From Myxococcales bacterium (lineage in GTDB: Bacteria; Myxococcota; Polyangia; Fen-1088): DNA of 5,356 nt. Below are positions 1-4,609 of the stretch, piece by piece. Each line of letters begins with the position of its first letter. Position 1 is the first letter of the stretch. Both the position numbers and the translations under genes were made by a program. The notes under the pieces were generated by a model. It searched no databases. It saw nothing but the letters and a program-made list of their open reading frames with translations, and had not been told where the DNA came from. The DNA lies in contig PMLH01000590.1 in assembly GCA_003159055.1 (NCBI GenBank), forward strand, positions 2,501 to 7,856, written 5' to 3'.

Positions 1-126
1 AGGGACGCGACGCAAATGCGCGATTTCACGACGGGAGTCAAACCGTTCGGTGCTCTAGAGGCTCGTCCGTCGGGCAACAACATCAAAGCGATTTGCACCT
101 CGGCCGCCGCCGGTTATCTTTTCAGC
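1..126. other. Left-edge stretch with no supportable gene
   Basis: No convincing coding region is visible before ccmE. The ccmE frame stays open back to an ATG at 16 that has an AGGGA about ten bases upstream. That extension would add 37 residues with no family resemblance before the membrane anchor. Another plus-strand frame ends in TAG at 56-58 and could be the tail of an upstream gene, but the visible 18 codons are not recognisable. On the minus strand an ATG at 81-83 opens a frame running off the left edge, also unrecognised. Confidence 0.4.
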
Positions 127-579
127 ATGAGCGCCATTGCGGAACGCGCGCCGAAGGCCGGGGTCAGCCGCCGGACGGCGTGGAAGATCCTCATCACCGT
201 CGTGGTTTCGGGGAGCGCCATCTCGGGGCTTCTGTGGGCCTCACTCGGTGAAGGCGCGGAGTACTACAAGCACGTCGACGAAGCGCTGTCGGCGCAAGCG
301 CGCCTCGCCGGCAAACGGCTGCGCGTGCACGGCAACGTGGTCGACGGATCGCTTGTCCACCAAGCCGGTACCCTGGACTATCATTTCGTCATGGAAAGCA
401 AGGCCCCGCGCGAGCGCGCGACCATGACGGTCGACTTTCACGGAATCCCGCCCGATCTTTTCAAGCCGGGTGCCGAGGTCATCGCGGCCGGAGTTTTGGG
501 CAACGACGGATTGCTGAAGTCCGACCGGATCGAAACCAAGTGCCCGTCTAAGTACGAGACCCAAGCGGGCAAGCAATAA
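127..579 (+). CDS. ccmE: Cytochrome c maturation heme chaperone CcmE, Cys (CXXXY) type
   Basis: CcmE receives heme from CcmC/CcmD and hands it to the CcmF-containing ligase during System I cytochrome c maturation. It is anchored in the inner membrane with its beta-barrel (OB-fold) domain in the periplasm. The 150-residue product has a short basic N-terminus, one membrane segment at about 19-40, then the family pattern: YY at 46-47, RVHGNVVDGS at 66-75, TVDFHGIPPDLF at 101-112 and a VIAAG strand at 118-122. The classical heme-binding motif is His-x-x-x-Tyr. Here the site reads C139-P-S-K-Y143, so Cys replaces His, as in the CXXXY CcmE variants known from Desulfovibrio and archaea. Only seven residues follow the Tyr. 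I chose ATG 127 because it gives a normal-length cytoplasmic leader; no clear ribosome binding site precedes it. No other ccm gene follows downstream. Confidence 0.9.
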   Translation: MSAIAERAPKAGVSRRTAWKILITVVVSGSAISGLLWASLGEGAEYYKHVDEALSAQARLAGKRLRVHGNVVDGSLVHQAGTLDYHFVMESKAPRERATMTVDFHGIPPDLFKPGAEVIAAGVLGNDGLLKSDRIETKCPSKYETQAGKQ

Positions 580-670
580 TTCCCAGAAATCTGCGCCACT
601 TCGGCCCTGCCTGGCCACGCAAGCGATTCTTCGTCGACTGTCTTTCGCAGAGCCGATACACTACGGCGCT

Positions 671-1645
671 GTGAGTGCGAAGAACGAAGAAGAAACCAAA
701 TCCGCCCAGACCGACGCCGAAAAGGCCCAAGCCGAGGCACACGCCCGCTTGGCCGGCACGGGACGCAACGATCCCTGCCCATGTGGGTCGGGCAAGAAAT
801 ACAAGAAGTGCCACCTGGCTACCGACGAGGGCGCTGTGGTCCCGCCACCGGTGGTGCCGGATCCGGACGTGATGCTGGCCAACGGCTGGCGCTTGTTCGA
901 GCAGCGAAGGCCTGGTGCGGCCGAGAAGGAATTCCGTGCGGCGCTCGGGTTGCACCCCGAGTGGGCGGACGCCCTGGCGGGCATTGGCCTCGCGCGTCTG
1001 CAATCGGGCGACAACGACGGGGCGCGGAACGAGTTCCGCGAGGTGCAAAGGGTGTCGGAGAAGATCGCCGCTGACCTGCGCGCGTCCGGCGCCAAGGATG
1101 CCTTCACGCGCAAAGAAGCACAGGCCTACGTACGCTCGTGCCACGCGCTTGGGTGCCTGGCCTTCGATGACAAGAAATACGAGGACGCGCTGGCCGAGCT
1201 GGAGCGGGTCTACGCGGTAGACGAAGGCGCGGTGGGAACCGAGGCCCGTCTGATTGCCGGCATCGCCCTCATCAAGTTGGCGCGAGCACCCGAGGCGGTT
1301 CCCGTGCTGGAAGTCGCGGCCAAGGCAGAGACCGGGACGGGTCGCGGACCGATGAGCTTGGCGCTCGCGCATTTCCTGGCTGGCGACAGCAAGGCCGCCG
1401 AAGCCGCGCTGGAGACCGCGCTCGGCGCCAACCCGAACTTCGGCAAGGCCCTGCTGGCGAAGATCCCGAAGCGCCCGGCCAATCTTGGCGGCGCCGCGCC
1501 CGGCAGCAAAGAGGAAGCCCTGGGTTATGTGCAGACCTACGGCGATGCGTGGGAGGCACCCGCGAAGAAATTCCTCGAAGAATTCATGGAACGCCGGGCG
1601 GACCACAAGCCGCCTGCCGCCGAAGGCGCGCGGCAATCCGACTGA
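671..1645 (+). CDS. SEC-C zinc-motif protein with TPR repeats
   Basis: This 324-residue soluble protein has no signal peptide. After a charged N-terminal arm (1-30) comes a SEC-C motif at about 31-48, GRNDPCPCGSGKKYKKCH, with ligands C36, C38, C47 and H48. It is almost identical to the zinc-binding C-terminal tail of SecA, which contacts SecB and ribosomes. A proline-rich linker (56-66) leads to helical repeats of TPR type at about 68-101 (paired with a second helix set to 130), 155-188 and 225-258, each with the alternating small and large residues typical of TPRs. The end (282-306) has a Tyr/Trp-containing segment. The likely role is protein-protein interaction, possibly near the ribosome or in protein targeting, but no substrate can be named. 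The start is GTG 671 with no obvious ribosome binding site, and the frame is open further upstream, so the exact start is uncertain. The PilZ gene follows after 34 bp. Confidence 0.85.
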   Translation: MSAKNEEETKSAQTDAEKAQAEAHARLAGTGRNDPCPCGSGKKYKKCHLATDEGAVVPPPVVPDPDVMLANGWRLFEQRRPGAAEKEFRAALGLHPEWADALAGIGLARLQSGDNDGARNEFREVQRVSEKIAADLRASGAKDAFTRKEAQAYVRSCHALGCLAFDDKKYEDALAELERVYAVDEGAVGTEARLIAGIALIKLARAPEAVPVLEVAAKAETGTGRGPMSLALAHFLAGDSKAAEAALETALGANPNFGKALLAKIPKRPANLGGAAPGSKEEALGYVQTYGDAWEAPAKKFLEEFMERRADHKPPAAEGARQSD

Positions 1646-1667
1646 CGCGCAGGTTCCAGGGTGTGGC

Positions 1668-1671
1668 GAGG
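1668..1671 (+). promoter_or_regulatory. Ribosome binding site of the PilZ gene
   Basis: GAGG lies eight bases before the ATG at 1680, a normal spacing. An in-frame GTG at 1674 would leave only two bases, so this site favours ATG 1680. A second GAGG directly abutting the ATG (1676-1679) is too close to serve. Confidence 0.5.
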
Positions 1672-1679
1672 CAGTGAGG

Positions 1680-2096
1680 ATGAGCCCCAATCCAATCCCG
1701 AAGTCACCACGCGAGAGACGAACGTCCCGCCGCAATCCTATCCACGTCCGCGTAAATCTTTCCGACACGCAGGGAAACTTCCTCGGCCGCAGCGTGGACG
1801 TCAGTCGGGGCGGGCTGTTCGTGCTCAGCAGCGAAACTCGCCGGGTGGGCACGCTGCTCCGGATTCGCGTGCTCGGCACGCAAGGTGAGTCGGTCTTTGC
1901 CGTGGGCGTGGTGGTCCGCTGCTTCGCCGACCTGGAGGGCAGCGTCGAGGGAAACCTCTCGCCGGCAATGGCGATCGCACTGACCTCGACCAGCGAGGCA
2001 TGGGATCGCTTCTGGGACGACGTCAACGCCAGCGACGACGGAGGCGAGGGCGACGATTCAAGCGACGACGGAGGCGAGGGCGGGGATCTGCCGTGA
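1680..2096 (+). CDS. PilZ-domain protein with acidic repeat tail
   Basis: This is a 138-residue cytoplasmic protein made of a single PilZ domain, the usual cyclic-di-GMP receptor module. Both ligand motifs are present. An arginine-rich stretch at 11-18 holds two overlapping RxxxR options (R13/R17 and R14/R18), and D40-V-S42-R-G-G45 matches the [D/N]xSxxG motif at the normal distance. The beta-barrel runs to about residue 101, followed by a short helix around 105-114. The tail (117-136) is an acidic, glycine-rich ten-residue unit present twice ([10 protein letters not shown] then [10 protein letters not shown]), which is not part of the PilZ fold. Cyclic-di-GMP binding is inferred from intact motifs; the output partner is unknown. 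The stop codon overlaps the GTG start of the release-factor-like gene by four bases, implying coupled translation. Confidence 0.88.
   Translation: MSPNPIPKSPRERRTSRRNPIHVRVNLSDTQGNFLGRSVDVSRGGLFVLSSETRRVGTLLRIRVLGTQGESVFAVGVVVRCFADLEGSVEGNLSPAMAIALTSTSEAWDRFWDDVNASDDGGEGDDSSDDGGEGGDLP
2031..2082 (+). repeat. Two-copy 22-bp direct repeat coding the PilZ acidic tail
   Basis: An identical 22-base segment occurs at 2031-2052 and 2061-2082, giving a 30-bp period. The period is a multiple of three, so the duplication keeps frame and encodes the ten-residue unit SDDGGEG plus three residues twice. The eight-base spacer differs from the sequence after copy two, and the second copy ends twelve bases before the stop codon triplet. 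This looks like a recent slippage or tandem duplication that lengthened an acidic tail. Confidence 0.9.
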
Positions 2097-2518
2097 GCGG
2101 CGGCGTGCCATTTCCTGTGTCGGGGGAAAGGATCGCGGCGTTGCGCGACCGGATGCTCGCACTCGGAATTCGCGAGGACGATCTGGAAGAAAGCTTCGTC
2201 ACGTCGCAAGGGAAGGGCGGCCAGAACGTCAACAAGGTCGCCACCTGCGTGGTGTTGTTTCATGGGCCGAGCGGTATCCGCATCAAGTGCCAGCAAGAAA
2301 GGTCGCAGGGGCTGAATCGCTACCTGGCCCGCAAGCAGCTGGCCGACAAGATCGAAACGGCGAAACTCGGCGCGCAGAGCAAACAACAGCAAGAATTCGA
2401 ACGTATCCGCAGGCAAAAGCGCCGTCGTTCCCGGCGTTCGAAGAACCGCATGCTGGCCGACAAGCATGCACGGGCGGCGGTGAAATCGACGCGCGGCCGT
2501 GTCGGCAGCGACGAGTAG
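2093..2518 (+). CDS. Short GGQ-domain release-factor-like protein (probable ribosome-rescue hydrolase)
   Basis: This 141-residue protein holds only the catalytic domain of class I release factors. The catalytic loop is G40-K-G-G-Q44 followed by NVNKVAT. Downstream come a strand ending in SGIRIKC (60-66), then QQERSQ at 67-72 with N75-R76, all typical of the family. The domains that read stop codons (PxT/SPF regions) are absent, so it should hydrolyse peptidyl-tRNA without stop recognition, as in ArfB/YaeJ and the mitochondrial C12orf65 (mtRF-R) group. The LEESFV start of the domain and KC-QERSQ-NR resemble the C12orf65 type more than YaeJ. A strongly basic tail at 104-119 could enter the ribosomal mRNA channel, as ArfB's does. 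The start is GTG 2093, overlapping the PilZ stop as GTGA with no separate ribosome binding site. The stalled-ribosome role is inferred from the family. Confidence 0.85.
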   Translation: MSGGVPFPVSGERIAALRDRMLALGIREDDLEESFVTSQGKGGQNVNKVATCVVLFHGPSGIRIKCQQERSQGLNRYLARKQLADKIETAKLGAQSKQQQEFERIRRQKRRRSRRSKNRMLADKHARAAVKSTRGRVGSDE

Positions 2519-2531
2519 ATCGGCTTTGTCC

Positions 2532-2720
2532 ATGGAAGACCGCCTTACCACGCTGGAATTTCGCTACACCCACCTGGAACGTCAGGTGGACGAGATGAGC
2601 CAACTGATCTTTGAGCAGCAGAAGGTGATCGATCGCCTGGTCCGCGAGATCGCGAGCCTGCGCGCCACAGCCACTGGCGTGGAGGGCGGCCCGCAAAACG
2701 AACCCCCGCCGCACTACTGA
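2532..2720 (+). CDS. slyX: SlyX-family small coiled-coil protein
   Basis: This 62-residue protein starts with the family pattern MEDRLTTLEFRYTHLERQ, continues as a coiled coil to about residue 45 (VDEMSQLIFEQQKVIDRLVREI), and ends in the conserved proline-rich tail NEPPPHY. SlyX proteins are widespread in proteobacteria and have no firm biochemical role. ATG 2532 was chosen because the conserved segment begins there. In-frame GTG 2499 and TTG 2526 are alternatives; GTG 2499 would overlap the upstream gene. No good ribosome binding site is seen, and the 13-bp gap after the GGQ gene suggests translational coupling. It is the last gene of the plus-strand run. Confidence 0.85.
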   Translation: MEDRLTTLEFRYTHLERQVDEMSQLIFEQQKVIDRLVREIASLRATATGVEGGPQNEPPPHY

Positions 2721-2775
2721 ACCGCCTCTCGAAGGCTTATAGCGGACTCGGCGGCGAGGTTGGGCGGGGCGGAAG

Positions 2776-2854
2776 CCGGTGGCCGGCGGCCGCTGGCCGG
2801 AACCGGCTACGGATCCGGCACCGGTTCCGGCCTCCGCAGAGGCAAGAAGGCCGG
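2776..2854. repeat. CCGG-rich palindromic segment between convergent genes
   Basis: Eight CCGG tetramers fall within 79 bp (starting at 2776, 2783, 2797, 2803, 2815, 2821, 2827 and 2851). An imperfect palindrome at 2781-2798 has nine-base arms with one mismatched (G/T) position. It shares bases 2795-2798 with the longer inverted repeat that follows, so the two folds would exclude each other. No coding function is supported here on either strand. Confidence 0.6.
2795..2832. terminator. Perfect 12-bp inverted repeat, possible bidirectional terminator
   Basis: GGCCGGAACCGG at 2795-2806 pairs perfectly with CCGGTTCCGGCC at 2821-2832 around a 14-base loop that itself contains the palindrome CGGATCCG. 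It lies 74 bases after the slyX stop and 37 bases after the folB stop (minus strand), between convergent genes, where a two-way terminator is expected. No T-tract follows on either side, so intrinsic termination would be atypical. It may instead block exonucleases or act with Rho. Confidence 0.4.
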
Positions 2855-2869
2855 ACCGCCGCCGCACTG

Positions 2870-3244
2870 CTAGCGATCGTTCGCGCTCGCCACGCGGCTC
2901 ATGCGCACCGCCGCGTAGGCGGGATGGCCGGGACATGCAGGGGGATTGAGCTTGCGCAATTCAAGGCGAAAGCTCGCGCGCGGGAACCTGGCCGCCAGAC
3001 CGTCGAGCATCCGCCCGGCCAGCGATTCGAGCAGGTGGTGCGTCTCCGACGTGCCGAGCTCGACGATGATTTGCGCGACCTCGCGGTAGTCAAGAGTGTC
3101 GTCGAGCTTGTCGCTTGCGCGCGCCTTGTCGAGCGGCGCCTCGATTTCGATGTCGACCTCGAAGCTGCGTAGGCTGCGGCGCTCCGCCTCGGTCGCGCCG
3201 TGGCGGCCCTCGAAGGCGATCCTGGACAGGACCAGCGTGGACAT
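2870..3244 (-). CDS. folB: Dihydroneopterin aldolase FolB
   Basis: FolB cleaves 7,8-dihydroneopterin to 6-hydroxymethyl-dihydropterin and glycolaldehyde in cytoplasmic folate synthesis. The 124-residue product has the family length and motifs. GRHGATEAER at 13-22 holds the conserved Glu (E21, aligned with the HGAxxxE Glu of Gram-positive enzymes). DTLDYREVAQ at 49-58 and HLLESLA at 70-76 form the pterin pocket, with the pterin-anchoring Glu at E73. LRKLNPP at 96-102 gives the catalytic Lys, K98, and is followed by the typical PGH at 105-107. All expected active-site residues are present, so the enzyme should be functional. The ATG at 3242-3244 lies 19 bp after the def stop with no strong ribosome binding site, suggesting cotranscription with def. 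It converges on slyX. Confidence 0.92.
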   Translation of the reverse strand: MSTLVLSRIAFEGRHGATEAERRSLRSFEVDIEIEAPLDKARASDKLDDTLDYREVAQIIVELGTSETHHLLESLAGRMLDGLAARFPRASFRLELRKLNPPACPGHPAYAAVRMSRVASANDR

Positions 3245-3263
3245 GGGCGGAGAGAATCGGAGG

Positions 3264-3785
3264 CTAGGTCGCTTCCGCTTCGTTTTCCTTGCGCATCTTC
3301 CGCCTGATGATCTGCCGCTTGACCGGCCCGACCATGTCGATGAGCAGCCGCCCCGTCAGGTGATCGGTTTCGTGCTGCAAGGCCCGCGCGAGCAGGGCCT
3401 GGCCCTCCAACTCGAAGGTCTTCCCTTCGAGGTCTTGGGCGCGAATCTTGGCGCGCATGCCGCGCTTGACCGGAACGAAAATGCCGGGGAACGACAGGCA
3501 GCCCTCGTCGCCGGTTTGCTCCTCTTCCGAAATCTCGATGAGCTCGGGGTTGGCAAACACGACGGGCGGATCCTCGGACGTGCGGCCGGCCACTTCAGGA
3601 TCGATGATGAACAGCCGCAAGGGTTCGCCGACCTGAATCGCAGCCAACCCCGCGCCTTCGGCCAGGTACATGGTGTCCTTCATGTCATTCACCAAGCTGC
3701 GCAGGCTGTCGTCGAAGTTCACGACAGGCTCGGAGACCTTGCGCAAGCGCGGGTCTGGAAAGCGAAGGATCGGACGGGTCGGCAT
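3264..3785 (-). CDS. def: Peptide deformylase
   Basis: This metalloenzyme removes the formyl group from the N-terminal Met of nascent proteins at the ribosome exit. The 173-residue product contains all three family motifs: GAGLAAIQVG at 44-53, EGCLS at 94-98 with metal ligand C96, and QHETDH at 137-142 with ligands H138 and H142 and catalytic E139. The C-terminus is basic and then acidic (KRQIIRRKMRKENEAEAT), similar in position to the ribosome-contacting helix of other deformylases. The ATG at 3783-3785 was chosen because MPTRPILRFPDPRLRKV matches the usual deformylase beginning. The frame stays open upstream to a TTG at 3872, but the extra 29 residues are unlike the family. It is divergent from ribA and followed by folB. 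Confidence 0.95.
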   Translation of the reverse strand: MPTRPILRFPDPRLRKVSEPVVNFDDSLRSLVNDMKDTMYLAEGAGLAAIQVGEPLRLFIIDPEVAGRTSEDPPVVFANPELIEISEEEQTGDEGCLSFPGIFVPVKRGMRAKIRAQDLEGKTFELEGQALLARALQHETDHLTGRLLIDMVGPVKRQIIRRKMRKENEAEAT

Positions 3786-3865
3786 GGAAGTTACAGAATG
3801 ACATCCGACGAGAAAGCAGGCAAGCACGGCGGCCTTTCCGCAACTGTCGCCGCGTCGTGAACGCG

Positions 3866-3894
3866 TTGACAAGCCGGGAGCCGGCCCGTACGTT
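3866..3894 (+). promoter_or_regulatory. Sigma70-like promoter for ribA
   Basis: A perfect -35 hexamer TTGACA (3866-3871) is separated by 17 bases from TACGTT (3889-3894). The latter keeps the three most conserved -10 positions (T1, A2, T6). Predicted transcription would start near 3901, leaving a leader of only about 17 bases before the ribA ATG, too short for an FMN riboswitch. It lies in the divergent def/ribA gap and points the right way. Confidence 0.6.
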
Positions 3895-3917
3895 TAGCCA
3901 AAGAAGTCAGTCAATTG

Positions 3918-4571
3918 ATGCAACTTGTGCGCTATTCCGAGGCAGACCTTCCCACGGTTCACGGCCCGTTTCGGCTGATCGTGTACCGCGAAATCGTTGA
4001 CGAATCCGACAGCTCGGCGGGTGCTCGCGAGCACATGGCGGTGGTCAGAGGCGATATCGGCCGCAAGTCGAACGTGCTGTGCCGCGTGCATTCGGAGTGC
4101 TGGACGTCCGAAGTCATGGGCTCGCTCAAGTGCGATTGCCGCGAGCAGTTCCACACCGCGATGGATCGCATCGCCGCGGAAGGCGCGGGCGTGGTGGTCT
4201 ACCTGCGCCAGGAGGGTCGCGGCATTGGGCTTGGCAACAAGGTGCGCGCCTACGACTTGCAGAACCGCGGCGCGGATACCGTGGAAGCGAATCTCGCACT
4301 TGGTTTCGAGGCCGATGCGCGCAACTACGACATCGCGGGCGCGATTCTGCGCGACCTTGGCGTGCAGTCGGTCCGCTTGCTAACCAACAACCCGCTCAAG
4401 GTGAAAGGCTTGGAAGAAGCCGGCGTGGTTGTCGCCTCGCGGGTCGCGCATTGGGTAGGCGAGAATCAGCACAACGCCGGCTACCTTGCGGTCAAGCGTC
4501 GCAAGATGGGGCATCACGGCGATGCAGAAGCAGGCTTGCCCGCAATTCTCAAGGCCGGGACCAAGCACTAA
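3918..4571 (+). CDS. ribA: GTP cyclohydrolase II RibA
   Basis: RibA converts GTP to 2,5-diamino-6-ribosylamino-4(3H)-pyrimidinone 5'-phosphate, formate and pyrophosphate, the first step of riboflavin synthesis. The 217-residue product is a stand-alone enzyme (no RibB domain), close in length to E. coli RibA. Zinc ligands are C61, C72 and C74 in HSEC and LKCDC. The GTP-binding RQEGRGIGLGNK spans 97-108. Y112 (E. coli Y105), D133 and R135 (E. coli D126 and R128) are kept, as are DTVEAN at 120-125 and LLTNNP at 154-159. The ending HN-AGYL-AVKRRKMGH is typical. One variation is that the zinc loop reads T-S-E (63-65) where E. coli has T-G-D. Retention of the active-site Tyr argues for the full reaction rather than a formylaminopyrimidine-only homologue. 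ATG 3918 is preferred; a TTG lies directly before it. mrp follows after 38 bp. Confidence 0.94.
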   Translation: MQLVRYSEADLPTVHGPFRLIVYREIVDESDSSAGAREHMAVVRGDIGRKSNVLCRVHSECWTSEVMGSLKCDCREQFHTAMDRIAAEGAGVVVYLRQEGRGIGLGNKVRAYDLQNRGADTVEANLALGFEADARNYDIAGAILRDLGVQSVRLLTNNPLKVKGLEEAGVVVASRVAHWVGENQHNAGYLAVKRRKMGHHGDAEAGLPAILKAGTKH

Positions 4572-4597
4572 CGCCCGAAGCGGGGCAAAACCTACAA

Positions 4598-4602
4598 GAG
4601 GA
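4598..4602 (+). promoter_or_regulatory. Ribosome binding site deciding the mrp start
   Basis: GAGGA at 4598-4602 leaves seven bases to the ATG at 4610 but only one base to the in-frame ATG at 4604. Normal spacing therefore favours 4610 as the start. Confidence 0.6.
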
Positions 4603-4609
4603 TATGGCT

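Noticed and set aside
93..120. TTGCAC-16-TATCTT as a ccmE promoter
   Set aside because: Only three of six and four of six consensus positions match, and the -10 ends six bases before the chosen ATG, which would make the message leaderless.
16..126. N-terminal extension of CcmE from ATG 16
   Set aside because: It would add 37 unmatched residues before the membrane anchor, whereas ATG 127 gives the usual short basic leader. The AGGGA before 16 keeps it as a minor possibility.
580..670. Terminator search after ccmE (GGCC pairs near 603-616)
   Set aside because: Only a four-base stem is possible and no T-run follows. It is not enough to separate ccmE from the next gene's transcript.
1485..1679. 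Upstream extension of the PilZ frame into the SEC-C/TPR gene
   Set aside because: It overlaps the well-supported TPR protein for about 160 bases, its residues are basic and domain-free, and a normal GAGG site sets the start at ATG 1680.
548..2551. A 667-codon open frame on the minus strand, antisense to four genes
   Set aside because: It lies opposite well-supported plus-strand genes, reads as low-complexity Arg/Ser/Pro/Ala-rich sequence with no domain pattern, and long antisense open frames are expected in GC-rich coding DNA.
3096..3860. A 254-codon plus-strand open frame opposite def and folB
   Set aside because: Both minus-strand proteins have complete catalytic motifs. The plus frame has no recognisable family and ends inside the divergent promoter region.
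3264..3872. Longer deformylase starting at TTG 3872, whose extension looks like a lipoprotein signal (hydrophobic stretch ending LVGC)
   Set aside because: Deformylase is cytoplasmic, the family N-terminus begins at the Met at 3785, and the TTG lies on the complement of the ribA -35 box. The lipobox resemblance is most likely chance.
4573..4586. Small hairpin between ribA and mrp (GCCC / GGGC with AAAA after)
   Set aside because: The stem is four base pairs with no T-tract, and the genes are only 38 bp apart in the same direction, so a terminator is unlikely.
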